From: Sedimenticola_A sp040506895
GTDB taxonomy: Bacteria > Pseudomonadota > Gammaproteobacteria > Chromatiales > Chromatiaceae
NCBI GenBank assembly: GCA_040506895.1
Contig: JBEVVY010000001.1
Coordinates: forward strand, 806,001-870,000
Direction of reading: 5' to 3'
DNA length: 64,000 nucleotides
Shown in pieces: positions 25,516 to 35,243 of this stretch (position 1 is its first letter; every line of letters begins with the position of its first letter). Under the pieces are notes generated by a model. It saw nothing but the letters and a program-made list of their open reading frames with translations. It was not told where the DNA came from and ran no database searches. The translations under genes and the position numbers were made by a program.

Positions 25516-26082
25516 TCAGGGTCTTTTGCGCCCGGTAATCATCGATCTGACCAGGTTCTCACGGTGTTGCAGACTGGCGACCAGAACACCGACCAGATGC
25601 AGTGCAACCAGCAGCAGGGTGAAATTGGCAGAAAACTCATGAACCTCCTCGGCCGCTTTGCCCACGGTGTACGGGAGTCCTGACATGAGTCCGGCGAGAG
25701 GCCCGGAAAGCTGCTCTGCTCCATAGGCCGCCATGCCTGTAAACAGGGTGACCGAGAGCATCATGAGCAGTGCCACAACCATTGCCCCGCCAGCCGGGTT
25801 GTGCCCGAGATGACGCTCTGCCCTGAACGCCGCGATATCCCCCAGGTAGGTAATAATCGACGAGGGATGCTTTACGAATGACGAGAAACGGGCATGCCTG
25901 TCACCGACAAGCCCCCAGGAAAGCCGAAACAGGACCAATCCACAGACCAGGTAACCAGCAACGGTGTGCAGTGTCAGGAAATCATCCTCGGTGAGATAAG
26001 AGAGAAAGAAGGCAACCACAAGGGTCCAGTGAAAGACCCTGACTGGCAGCCCCCAGACTTTGATCCCGGTTTGCTTGTTCAT
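25516..26082 (-). CDS. cytochrome b561 family membrane subunit
   Basis: 188 residues with four hydrophobic helices. The haem-ligand histidines appear in KVWGLPVRVFHWTLV, LHTVAGYLV and FTLLLVALHLVGVLV. It would move quinol electrons across the membrane to DHC and then SHP. The ATG at 26080-26082 follows GGAGGAG by 6 bp. It is the first gene of the minus-strand cluster, which continues to the kinase at 22146. Confidence 0.9.
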   Translation of the reverse strand: MNKQTGIKVWGLPVRVFHWTLVVAFFLSYLTEDDFLTLHTVAGYLVCGLVLFRLSWGLVGDRHARFSSFVKHPSSIITYLGDIAAFRAERHLGHNPAGGAMVVALLMMLSVTLFTGMAAYGAEQLSGPLAGLMSGLPYTVGKAAEEVHEFSANFTLLLVALHLVGVLVASLQHRENLVRSMITGRKRP

Positions 26083-26318
26083 GATGCTCTCCTCCAACAG
26101 TTGAAGGAAAGATTAACAATCCAACCTTAAATCAAGCTGAAAGCGTCATGCCGGTAAACCACTTTTTTCGAATGAGGAATCAAAAAAACAAGACAAGCGA
26201 AGCACTTGATGACACAACGCAATGATTGTTAAAGATATTTTTCCTGGCCAGTGCTTTGGCCACAGAGTCTCAGCGTTTCAGTTAGAATTGAAGATAAATA
26301 CAAATCGTTGGAATCGAC

Positions 26319-27920
26319 ATGAAACGTCAGATTGCTCACGTTCTTCGTCTCCTCTTTGCGAAACTGGGTTTGAAATCTATCCGCTCTCAGTTTGCGTTCT
26401 CCTACACCCTTATCTTCCTCTGCGCCCTGGTCTCGCTGGTGAGTATCTATTTCGGCATGGACAACGGCGACAGCGAATCAATATGGTTGCAGCAGTTGGC
26501 AATGGCCATGACGCTTATCATCATACTTCTGGTGGTACTGGGCCGTATCTTCGGACTATCGGTGCTGATGGATGAGATCAACGAACTAAGCAGCCATCTC
26601 CAGCAGGTCGGAAGTGGCGATTTTTCGAAGAAAATCCGCATCGTCGACACGAACAATGAAGTTGGACAGATGTTCAGCTCATACAACGACATGCTTAAAC
26701 ATGTCGGCGAGATGATCGACGGGGTAGCCCACTCAGCGATGAGGGTGGGCCAGGACATCTCGACCATTTCCAATGAACTGGATGAGACCAATAAAGGGGT
26801 CTTAAGGCAGCAGGAAGAGCTCGACCTGGTTGCAACGGCCATGAATCAAATGGCGGCTACCGTGCAGGAGGTTGCGAGAAACACCACCCATGCGGCAGAA
26901 GCGGCAGAACGAGCCGACCGGGAGGCCCATAACGGGCGCCAGGTGGTAAATCGCACAATAGACAGTATAGAGAGCATGGCCCAGCGCATCGAAGAGGCCG
27001 CCACGGTCATGAACCAGCTGGACAGTGATGCCCAAGAGGTGGGCCAGGTCCTCGAGGTGATCAAGGGCATTGCCGAGCAGACCAACCTGTTGGCACTGAA
27101 TGCCGCGATCGAGGCGGCCAGGGCCGGCGAGCAGGGTCGTGGCTTTGCCGTGGTGGCTGACGAAGTGCGAACCCTGGCACAACGCACGCAGCAATCGACA
27201 GAGGAGATTCGGCATATCATCGAACGGTTGCAGGGCCAGGCCGAGCGTGCGGTCACCGTTATCGAACGCAGCAAGGCGCAGGCCCAGGAGAGCGTTACCC
27301 AGACTGCAGGCGGAGGCTCAGCACTGGATGTTATCGTCAGCGCCGTTGAAACCATTGCCGACATGAGCAGCCAGATAGCCACGGCATCCGAAGAACAGAG
27401 CCATGTCGCGGTCGATATGGACCGGAACATAACGAATATCGCCACTTCCGCCGACCGGACCAGTCATGCGGCCAGTTCAACAGTCCGGGCGATGACCGAG
27501 ATCAGTGGCGAGATCCAGGAACTCGGCAACCTGATGTCCAGGTTCCAAACCTCGGGGATCAACGAGCTTTACCTGGCAAAATCCGCTCACCTCGCCTGGC
27601 GCGGCCGTCTGCGCTCCTATCTCGATGGCAGTGTCGGGATGACCCGGGAACAGGCAGTTTCGCACCGTGAATGCGTCTTCGGCAAGTGGTACTACGCATC
27701 GGGCCTTGAACACTACGGCGATATTCCCGAGATGAAAGATCTCGAGAAACCGCACGCGGAAATGCACGAGATCATCGGGCGTATCATCGATCTCAATGAG
27801 GCGGGTGAACGTGTAGAGGCAGAGCTTCTGTATGAGAGGATTGAGCCGCTATCCCGCGAGATCGTCGAAATGATCGACCGAATCATTGTGAAGATCGGGG
27901 CGTCTGGGGGTGTCGGCTAG
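26319..27920 (+). CDS. methyl-accepting chemotaxis protein with C-terminal CZB domain
   Basis: 533 residues. Two transmembrane helices (about residues 22-47 and 57-80) are separated by only about ten residues, so there is almost no periplasmic domain. A HAMP segment (MDEINELSSHLQQVGSGDFSKK) precedes the signalling hairpin with ALNAAIEAARAGEQGRGFAVVADEVR. The C-terminal ~110 residues are a CZB zinc-binding module (HLAWRGRL, CVFGKWYY, HAEMHEII), which senses zinc or oxidants in the family. The gene stands alone between the cytochrome cluster and narL. Confidence 0.9.
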   Translation: MKRQIAHVLRLLFAKLGLKSIRSQFAFSYTLIFLCALVSLVSIYFGMDNGDSESIWLQQLAMAMTLIIILLVVLGRIFGLSVLMDEINELSSHLQQVGSGDFSKKIRIVDTNNEVGQMFSSYNDMLKHVGEMIDGVAHSAMRVGQDISTISNELDETNKGVLRQQEELDLVATAMNQMAATVQEVARNTTHAAEAAERADREAHNGRQVVNRTIDSIESMAQRIEEAATVMNQLDSDAQEVGQVLEVIKGIAEQTNLLALNAAIEAARAGEQGRGFAVVADEVRTLAQRTQQSTEEIRHIIERLQGQAERAVTVIERSKAQAQESVTQTAGGGSALDVIVSAVETIADMSSQIATASEEQSHVAVDMDRNITNIATSADRTSHAASSTVRAMTEISGEIQELGNLMSRFQTSGINELYLAKSAHLAWRGRLRSYLDGSVGMTREQAVSHRECVFGKWYYASGLEHYGDIPEMKDLEKPHAEMHEIIGRIIDLNEAGERVEAELLYERIEPLSREIVEMIDRIIVKIGASGGVG

Positions 27921-27949
27921 CGGGCCGTATGCCCAGGGTGATATCCCGG

Positions 27950-28597
27950 TTAGAGATTCTTCAACGCCCAGACAGCGGCCTCCACCCTTGAATGGAGCCC
28001 CATCTTCTTGAGCAGGTGCTTGACGTGGACCTTGACGGTACCGTCGGAGATATCCAGCTCCCTGGCGATAAGCTTGTTACTCATTCCCTTTGCGATCAGG
28101 CCCAGGATCTCCCGTTCACGGTCGGTAAAATCGCACTCGGCGGGGGATTTCTTGACGCTCTTCTCACCTCTCAGGGCCTGGGCCAGCAGCTGGGTCAGTC
28201 TTTCACTGATCACCATCTGCCCCTGTGCCGCCTTGTTCAGGCATTTGAGGGTATCTTCCGGCTCCATATCCTTGAGAAGGTAGCCGTCAGCCCCGATCCT
28301 GAGGGCATGGATAACATCCTCGTCGTTGTCGGAAACGGTGAGCATCAGCACACGGGAATCGAGGTCCAGTTTCTTGATCGCCTCCAGGGTCTCGAGGCCA
28401 TCCATCCCCTTCATGTTGATGTCCAGCAGAACGAGATCGGGATTGTGCTCCCTGACCAGCTCCAGTCCGTCCTTGCCGTTGGCCGCCTCACCGATCAAAG
28501 ACAGGGAGTCATCCATGTCGATCAGGTCGGAGACCCCTTTTCTGAACAGGGGATGGTCATCGATGGCGATTACTGTGTGGATCTCTTGCTCAGGCAT
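27950..28597 (-). CDS. narL: nitrate/nitrite response regulator NarL
   Basis: 215 residues. A receiver domain (LVLLDINMKGMDGLETL, phosphoacceptor Asp) is followed by a LuxR-type helix-turn-helix (FTDREREILGLIAKGMSNKLIARELDISDGTVKVHVKHLLKKMGL). The product closely follows the NarL/NarP pattern. It is encoded downstream of narX with an 8-bp overlap. NarL-P binds TACYYMT heptamers; one such site is upstream of nap in this window. Confidence 0.93.
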   Translation of the reverse strand: MPEQEIHTVIAIDDHPLFRKGVSDLIDMDDSLSLIGEAANGKDGLELVREHNPDLVLLDINMKGMDGLETLEAIKKLDLDSRVLMLTVSDNDEDVIHALRIGADGYLLKDMEPEDTLKCLNKAAQGQMVISERLTQLLAQALRGEKSVKKSPAECDFTDREREILGLIAKGMSNKLIARELDISDGTVKVHVKHLLKKMGLHSRVEAAVWALKNL

Positions 28598-30527
28598 GTT
28601 GCATTCTTCTAATCAGTTTTTCACTTGTCTGGGTCTGTTCCGAGTCGGAGATGGTGAATGTCAGCTTGACGCTTGTGCCACCCTCCGGGGACTCACCAAT
28701 CTCCAGTGAGCCACCAAGCCACTCGGCCCGCTCTTTCATGATGGGCAACCCGTAGTGCAGCATCATATCACGCTCATCATCGATTCCGATGCCGTTATCC
28801 TCCACCCTCACGCTCACCTGGCCATCCATGTCGCAATCGAGGTCCACCTTGGCGTAGCTCGCATTGGCATGGCGTGTAACGTTGGAGAGCGCCTCACGGA
28901 TGATCTGCATCACGTGTATCTCAGCATTCGAGCTGAACTTGCAGTTGGCCATGCGGTTATTGAGATCAATCTCGATACCGCTTCGCTCACGGTACTCTTT
29001 CACCGTGTCCTCGATCGCCGCATTGAGCCCGGACTCGCTTATCCGCAGCCTGAAGGTGGCCAGCAGCTCACGCAGCTGCCTGTAGGCACCATTGAGGCCT
29101 TTCCTCAACCCCTCGTTGATGCTCAGGGTCCGTTCTTTATCCTCACCCTCGCGGATCGACTTGTCCAACCGGCTCACCTGGATCTTCAGGTAGGAGAGGG
29201 ATTGGGCCAGGGAGTCATGCAGTTCCCTGGCAATGACGCTGCGCTCTTCCAGCAGGGAGAGCATGCGATGCTGGGAGGCCTTCTCCGACATGTTGATGGC
29301 GATGGCGATCTGGCTCGAAATGGACTCCAGCAACCGCTGCTGCCACTCCTCCAGCCCTTTACAATCCTCACAAAGCTCGACGACCAGGACACCGTACTGC
29401 TGATCCTGGTCCTTGATGGGTGTGGTGAAGAGCTGTACCGGCCTGTTGTCCCCGGTGACGACCTCCATTCGATGGGACTCTCCGTTACCGATACAGGCGG
29501 AGCAGTCGAGCCCTTTCACCGGCACACCGGTATCCTCGAGTGGATGGGTGGAGGCCAGGCGGTAGGCCCTGGTATCGCCAGGAGCGCCCAGGCAGATTGA
29601 ACCGCCCTTGATGCCGACGATCTTTTCAACGTCATGAATCAGTGCTTCAAGGACGGTCACATTGGGCGTATCACTGCTCAACCGCTTGGAGATATTGTAG
29701 AGCAGCTCCAGGGACTGGTTGCTTCGTTTGAGATCCGCGGTCTTGGCCTGAACCCGCGCCTCCAGGTCGGCATAGGACTTGGAAAGATCTTCCGCCATCA
29801 CGTCGAACGCCGCACCGAGCTGCCCCAACTCATCCTCGCCCAGGTGCCCGCTACGCACAGAGAAATCCCCGCCCCTGGCCGACTCTGCACATTTCAACAG
29901 GTCCTTCAGCGGATTGAGCAGGTACTTTTTGGTCAGGTAGAGACTCACCGCCGCCACCAGCAGCATAAGCACCAGGGAGACTATCTGGATCATGCGCAAC
30001 TGCTGGTTGTTGTTCTCGGCATCGATCTCCAGGGTCTTCACGAAGTGGTGGATATCCTCCACGAAGTCATCGACGCTGGAGAGATAGAAATTCTTGTGCT
30101 CCTGGGCCTGTTCCCTGTCCAGGGGCCCGATGGAGGCACTGAGTGCAATCTCCAGGTAGGCCTCCAGCTGGGGGTGCATCTTCTCCTGCCAGCGGTCTTC
30201 CACCGCCTGGTAGGCGCTGTGGACCGAGGGATCGGCACCCTTGATCAGTACGTTGTGAATACGGGGACTGAAGAGGCGGCTCTCGAACTCCGCCACCAGC
30301 TTCTCGGTCACTGCCCCGCCGTAGAGGGAGGCCAGCAGGGCATTGTGAACCAGGCTGCTGGCGATGCGGTAGGACTGCATGCGCAGGGTACCGGCCTGGT
30401 TGATGGCGGCGGCGAATCCTTCTGAATTCTTGACGATAAAAACGGAACTGAGCATGCTGAGCACAGCCAGCACGATGATAAGGCTCATGGCCAATCCCGC
30501 GCGCAGGAGGAGTGATTTGCGTTGCAT
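28590..30527 (-). CDS. narX: nitrate/nitrite sensor histidine kinase NarX
   Basis: About 645 residues. Two transmembrane helices flank a periplasmic four-helix sensor with the P-box NQAGTLRMQSYRIASSL, the nitrate-binding helix of NarX/NarQ. HAMP, a GAF-like domain and the HisKA_3 helix with ERSVIARELHDSLAQSL (phosphoacceptor His) follow, then the ATPase domain with VEDNGIGID. The frame extends 13 codons further up to a GTG at 30566; the ATG at 30525-30527 was chosen because the N-terminal membrane helix follows it closely, but neither start has a clear ribosome site. It overlaps narL. Confidence 0.92.
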   Translation of the reverse strand: MQRKSLLLRAGLAMSLIIVLAVLSMLSSVFIVKNSEGFAAAINQAGTLRMQSYRIASSLVHNALLASLYGGAVTEKLVAEFESRLFSPRIHNVLIKGADPSVHSAYQAVEDRWQEKMHPQLEAYLEIALSASIGPLDREQAQEHKNFYLSSVDDFVEDIHHFVKTLEIDAENNNQQLRMIQIVSLVLMLLVAAVSLYLTKKYLLNPLKDLLKCAESARGGDFSVRSGHLGEDELGQLGAAFDVMAEDLSKSYADLEARVQAKTADLKRSNQSLELLYNISKRLSSDTPNVTVLEALIHDVEKIVGIKGGSICLGAPGDTRAYRLASTHPLEDTGVPVKGLDCSACIGNGESHRMEVVTGDNRPVQLFTTPIKDQDQQYGVLVVELCEDCKGLEEWQQRLLESISSQIAIAINMSEKASQHRMLSLLEERSVIARELHDSLAQSLSYLKIQVSRLDKSIREGEDKERTLSINEGLRKGLNGAYRQLRELLATFRLRISESGLNAAIEDTVKEYRERSGIEIDLNNRMANCKFSSNAEIHVMQIIREALSNVTRHANASYAKVDLDCDMDGQVSVRVEDNGIGIDDERDMMLHYGLPIMKERAEWLGGSLEIGESPEGGTSVKLTFTISDSEQTQTSEKLIRRMQHA

Positions 30528-30706
30528 TACCGTAACCCCAAGCTTCCCAACCGAACTGCTGAACACCCATTACACCCTAAAAAAGAGCGAATTTTCAATT
30601 GAATAAATTTCTTCCCGGGGCAGTTATCCGGGTTCCGGTGCCCCAGGCGCTATGAGAGAATACGCCCCCCGTAAACACGCTATCGAGAAAACGAAAGATC
30701 CATCCC

Positions 30707-33700
30707 ATGCAGTCCCAGCCAGGTCCCAATACCGCCTCCCCGCTCGATCCGCCCCTGCCACAACAGCCGGGGGAACGGCTGCAATGGGGGCGTCTCTACG
30801 GCATGAGCGACGCCCTCGCCATCGCCTCGGCAGCGCAGCGTCACGAGGGGCTGCTGATGGTCCTGGCAAACGACATGCAGAGCGCAGCCCACCTGGAGAG
30901 CAGCCTGGCTTTTTTCCTCGCTGAGGCGCAGATTCCGGTCTTCTCTTTTCCGGACTGGGAGACCCTGCCATACGATGTCTTCTCTCCCCTGCCGGAGCTG
31001 ATATCCCAGCGCCTGCTGACGCTCTACCGTCTCAACAGCATCCGGCGCGGTGTCCTGGTTGTACCGGTGAGCACCCTGGTGCAGCGTCTGCCTCCCAGGT
31101 CCTACCTGGATGGAAACTCCCTCCTCATCGGTATCGGTGATGAACTGCCGCTGGAATCGATGCGGCAGCGCCTGGAGAAGGCCGGATACCAGTGTGTCTC
31201 CCAGGTCATTGCCCACGGCGAGTTCGCGGTACGCGGCTCCCTGCTGGACCTCTTTCCCATGGGCAGCAGCCTGCCCTACCGCATTGACCTGTTTGACGAA
31301 GAGATCGAATCCATACGCACCTTCGATCCCGAAACCCAACGCACCATCGACAAGGTGGAACGGATCGAGATGCTGCCAGCCCGTGAGTTTCCCCTGGACG
31401 AGGCAGGCATAACCCGCTTCCGCCAGGCGTTCCGCAACAGTTTCGAGGGTGATCCCCAGCGCAGCCTCATCTACCGGGAAGTCTCCGAAAGCAATGCGCC
31501 GGGAGGGCTTGAATACTACATCCCGCTCTTCTTCGAGGAGACCGCCAGCCTGTTCGACTACCTGCCGGAGAACCTGCTCACCATCCACTACGAGGATGCC
31601 CGGGCGGAGGCAGACAGTTTTCTCGAGCAGGTTGCCGAGCGCTATGAACAGCGCCGTCACGACAGCGAACGTCCCCTGCTGCCGCCGGAAAGACTCTACC
31701 TCGACAGCGAGGAGATGACAGCCAACCTGAACCGGGGCAGCGCCATCAGGCTGCAGCGGAGCGAGATCGAGTCCAGGAGTAAAGGCTACAGCGCCTTCCA
31801 CAACTTCCATTCCCGGCGCCTGCCACCGCTCAGTTTTCAGCCCAGGGCCACTGACCCGGCGGGCGCACTCAAGACATTCCTTGATGCCGCCCCTCCCCGA
31901 GTACTGTTCGTGGCCGAGAGCGCCGGCCGACGTGAACAGATGCGCGACACCCTGGGCGGTTACGGTATCCGCCCTGCCCCGGTGGAAAGCTGGGCGACAT
32001 TCTGCGGCTCGGAACAGGAACTGAACCTGACCGTCGCCCCCCTGGAACAGGGACTCTGGCTGGAGCAGGACGGCATTGCCGTTATCACCGAGACCCAGCT
32101 GTTGGGCGAGCGGGTACGCCAGGAGCGTCGTCGCAAGGCAAAACACCGGGATGCCGAGCAGGTGGTGCGCAATCTCACCGAGCTGCATACCGGGGCACCG
32201 GTAGTACACGAGGACCACGGCGTGGGGCGTTACCTCGGACTGCAGACCCTCGAAGTGGGTGGCATGCAGACCGAGTTTCTCACCCTCGAGTACGCCAAGG
32301 GTGACAAGCTCTATGTACCTGTCTCCTCGCTGCACCTGATCAGCCGCTACGCCGGCGCTTCGCCGGAGAACGCCCCCCTGCATCGCCTGGGTGGCGACCA
32401 GTGGGAGAAGATCAAGCGCAAGGCAGCCGAGCAGGTGCGGGATACCGCCGCTGAACTGCTGGAGATCTACGCACGGCGCGCCGCCAACGAGGGCTATGCC
32501 TTCCCCTCCCAGGGCGAGGAGTATGCCAGCTTCGCCTCCTCCTTCGAGTTCGAAGAGACCCCTGACCAGCAACAGGCTATCGAGGCGGTGGTTTCGGACA
32601 TGGAGTCCCATCACCCCATGGACCGGGTGGTCTGCGGCGATGTGGGCTTCGGCAAGACAGAAGTGGCAATGCGCGCCGCCTTCACCGCCGTTCAGGGTGG
32701 CCGGCAGGTGGTGGTGCTGGTCCCCACCACCCTGCTGGCACAGCAGCATTATGATAATTTCACCGACCGTTTCGCCGACTGGCCGGTACAGGTGGAGAGC
32801 CTCTCCCGCTTCCGCACCGGCAAGCAGCAGCAGAAGGTGCTGGACGGATTGGCTGGCGGCACCATCGATATCGTGGTAGGCACCCATAAACTTCTCGGAG
32901 ATGCAGTCAAATTCAAGAACCTGGGGTTGGTAATCATCGACGAGGAGCACCGCTTCGGTGTGCGTCACAAGGAGAAACTGAAGGCTCTGCGCAGCGAGGT
33001 CGACCTGCTCACCCTCACCGCCACCCCCATCCCCAGGACCCTCAACATGGCCATGTCGGGTATGCGCGACCTCTCCATCATCGCCACCCCTCCGGCGGCC
33101 CGTCACCCGATCAAGACCTTCATCAACCAGTGGAACGATGCCCTCATCACCGAGGCCTGCCAGCGTGAGATCAAGCGTGGCGGCCAGGTCTACTTCCTGC
33201 ACAACGAGGTGAGCACCATCGAGAACACCGCGGCGAAGCTGGAGAAGCTGATGCCCGGTGTACGCGTCCAGGTGGCCCACGGCCAGATGCGTGAGCGGGA
33301 GCTGGAAGCGATCATGCGCGACTTCTACCACCAGCGCTTCAATATCCTGGTCTGCACCACCATCGTGGAGAGCGGAATCGACGTTCCCAGTGCCAATACC
33401 ATTATCATCAACCGCGCAGACAAGCTGGGCCTGGCACAGCTGCACCAGCTGCGCGGCCGCGTGGGACGATCTCATCATCGCGCCTATGCCTACCTGATCA
33501 CACCGCCGCCAAAGACCCTCACCGCCGATGCCAAGAAGCGGCTGGAGGCGATTGAATCCCTGGAAAACCTCGGTGCCGGCTTCACCCTCGCCACCCACGA
33601 CCTGGAGATCCGTGGTGCCGGGGAGCTGCTGGGTGACGAACAGAGTGGCCAGATACACGAAATCGGCTTCTCCCTCTACACGGAGATGCTGGAGCGTGCG

Positions 33701-34195
33701 GTAAAGGCCCTGAAGTCTGGCCAGCAGCCCAACCTGGACCGCCCCCTGGACCATGGTGCAGAGATCGACCTGCAACTGCCCGCCCTGCTGCCCGAGGACT
33801 ACCTGCCCGATGTCCACACGCGGTTGGTCCTCTACAAACGCATCGCAAGCTGCGCTTCCAAAGAGGAGCTGCGGGAACTGCAGGTGGAGATGATCGATCG
33901 CTTCGGCCTGCTGCCGGAGCCGGTAAAAGCCCTTTTCGGCATCACCGAGCTGAAACTCAAGGCCAATCCCATGGGTATCCGCAAGATAGAGGCGGGACCT
34001 GCGGGAGGACGCCTCCTTTTCGATGGACAGCCGAAGATCGACCCGGTAAACATCATCCGCCTGATACAGACCCGCCCCACGGAGTACAAACTGGACGGGG
34101 GTGAAAAGATCCGCTTTTTCCGGGACCTTGAAAATCGTGAAAGGCGTATCGAGCAGATCGCCACCCTTCTCGATGAAGTGGCCGGACGTAACTGA
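30707..34195 (+). CDS. mfd: transcription-repair coupling factor Mfd
   Basis: 1162 residues. The N-terminal UvrB-homology region (PVFSFPDWETLPYDVFSPLP) is followed by an RNA-polymerase interaction domain and the RecG-like translocase: Walker A GDVGFGKTEVAMRAAF near residue 645, DEEHRFG near residue 745. The TRG-type motif precedes LGDEQSGQIHEIGFSLY and a C-terminal autoinhibitory domain. Mfd removes RNA polymerase stalled at lesions and recruits UvrA. It is divergent from narX and close in size to E. coli Mfd (1148). Confidence 0.97.
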   Translation: MQSQPGPNTASPLDPPLPQQPGERLQWGRLYGMSDALAIASAAQRHEGLLMVLANDMQSAAHLESSLAFFLAEAQIPVFSFPDWETLPYDVFSPLPELISQRLLTLYRLNSIRRGVLVVPVSTLVQRLPPRSYLDGNSLLIGIGDELPLESMRQRLEKAGYQCVSQVIAHGEFAVRGSLLDLFPMGSSLPYRIDLFDEEIESIRTFDPETQRTIDKVERIEMLPAREFPLDEAGITRFRQAFRNSFEGDPQRSLIYREVSESNAPGGLEYYIPLFFEETASLFDYLPENLLTIHYEDARAEADSFLEQVAERYEQRRHDSERPLLPPERLYLDSEEMTANLNRGSAIRLQRSEIESRSKGYSAFHNFHSRRLPPLSFQPRATDPAGALKTFLDAAPPRVLFVAESAGRREQMRDTLGGYGIRPAPVESWATFCGSEQELNLTVAPLEQGLWLEQDGIAVITETQLLGERVRQERRRKAKHRDAEQVVRNLTELHTGAPVVHEDHGVGRYLGLQTLEVGGMQTEFLTLEYAKGDKLYVPVSSLHLISRYAGASPENAPLHRLGGDQWEKIKRKAAEQVRDTAAELLEIYARRAANEGYAFPSQGEEYASFASSFEFEETPDQQQAIEAVVSDMESHHPMDRVVCGDVGFGKTEVAMRAAFTAVQGGRQVVVLVPTTLLAQQHYDNFTDRFADWPVQVESLSRFRTGKQQQKVLDGLAGGTIDIVVGTHKLLGDAVKFKNLGLVIIDEEHRFGVRHKEKLKALRSEVDLLTLTATPIPRTLNMAMSGMRDLSIIATPPAARHPIKTFINQWNDALITEACQREIKRGGQVYFLHNEVSTIENTAAKLEKLMPGVRVQVAHGQMRERELEAIMRDFYHQRFNILVCTTIVESGIDVPSANTIIINRADKLGLAQLHQLRGRVGRSHHRAYAYLITPPPKTLTADAKKRLEAIESLENLGAGFTLATHDLEIRGAGELLGDEQSGQIHEIGFSLYTEMLERAVKALKSGQQPNLDRPLDHGAEIDLQLPALLPEDYLPDVHTRLVLYKRIASCASKEELRELQVEMIDRFGLLPEPVKALFGITELKLKANPMGIRKIEAGPAGGRLLFDGQPKIDPVNIIRLIQTRPTEYKLDGGEKIRFFRDLENRERRIEQIATLLDEVAGRN

Positions 34196-34261
34196 CCCTA
34201 TACATTTACTTCCCCACGTCGCAAAATGCAGTCTGTACAACCAATGAATGCGAAACACCCT

Positions 34262-35023
34262 ATGAGAATCACCACCCTGTTGAGCGCCCTGCTTCTGGGG
34301 CTGCTGCTGGGCAGTCAGTCCGTGACCGCCCAGGAAACCACCGAAGAGTCCCAGCAGTTATACGACATCGAGCTGGTGGTCTTCGCACGGCAGGCGCCCG
34401 GAGCGGACAGCGGCGAAAGCTGGCCGGATGACCCCGGCACACCCGACTGGAGCAACGCGGTGAATCTCGATGGTCAGGGTGATATCGCTGCCATTCCCGG
34501 CGCCACTCTGCTGGAACTGCTTCCCCGGGAGTCACACAGACTGTCGGCTGATGCCAGGAGACTCAAGCGCAGCGGTGATCGCCTGCAACCCCTCGCCCAC
34601 CTCGCCTGGCGCCAGCCCGGTTTTCCACGTGAAATGGCGCTGCCGGTCTACCTGCGCTCGTCAGCCAGGGACATCTACGACCAGCCGCTGCTGGAGGGTA
34701 CGGTCACCATCAGTCTCGGCCGCTACCTGCATGCCGATCTCGACCTCCTTTTGCGTCAACAGAGCCCTTACTCCTCAGCCGGTGACTCCCTCCTGGAGCA
34801 GAAGATGGCAGGCCACCGCTTCCAGGCCCATCGCAAGATGCGCAGCGGTGAACTCCACTACCTGGATCATCCCCTGCTGGGTGCCCTGATCCTGATCGAG
34901 AAGTTCGAAGAACCGGAACCGGAGATTGTTGAAGAGGCGGTTGCGGAGGAACAACCTGTCGTCGAAACCACCCAGGAGACCCAGGCCCCTGCCACCTCCA
35001 GCGAAACAACCACCAACCAGTGA
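34262..35023 (+). CDS. CsiV-like periplasmic protein
   Basis: About 253 residues. A signal peptide (ITTLLSALLLGLLLGSQSVTA) precedes YDIELVVFARQAPG, the start of the CsiV-type domain, and HRKMRSGELHYLDHPLLGALILIEK near residue 215. CsiV binds peptidoglycan and is linked to cell-shape/growth control in some gammaproteobacteria. The last 40 residues are Glu/Thr-rich. Two earlier in-frame ATGs (34226, 34244) exist; the third was chosen because the signal peptide begins there. It follows mfd directly, an arrangement common in the class. Confidence 0.75.
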   Translation: MRITTLLSALLLGLLLGSQSVTAQETTEESQQLYDIELVVFARQAPGADSGESWPDDPGTPDWSNAVNLDGQGDIAAIPGATLLELLPRESHRLSADARRLKRSGDRLQPLAHLAWRQPGFPREMALPVYLRSSARDIYDQPLLEGTVTISLGRYLHADLDLLLRQQSPYSSAGDSLLEQKMAGHRFQAHRKMRSGELHYLDHPLLGALILIEKFEEPEPEIVEEAVAEEQPVVETTQETQAPATSSETTTNQ

Positions 35024-35090
35024 CCCTGCTATAGGTGCAGCTCAATCCTCGCGATCCGCCTGCACCTGCCCACCTTAACGCTTCCAATGC

Positions 35091-35134
35091 CCCGACGGTT
35101 TTCAGTCGATCCGTTTGAAACGGAGACCGTCGGG
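35091..35134. repeat. nested inverted repeat between csiV-like gene and hemerythrin gene
   Basis: Outer arms CCCGACGGT (35091-35099) and ACCGTCGGG (35126-35134) enclose an inner palindrome TCCGTTTGAAACGGA (35110-35124). It could fold into one branched hairpin. No T-tract follows, so it may be an attenuator, a terminator without a tail, or a protein-binding site. Confidence 0.5.
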
Positions 35135-35243
35135 CCTGTTCCACACAACGCTTTAGGAAGCGCTATACTAAAAACAGCGGTTCAGGTTAAGAGGCGACCT
35201 GGCAGATCGACAAACCAATAACAGGCCTCTTCGAGGAGGCAAC

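Noticed and set aside
30680..34258. 1192-codon open frame on the minus strand, opposite mfd
   Set aside because: Exactly antisense to mfd, which has full-length homology and motifs; it has no known domain and reflects high GC and codon bias of the sense strand.
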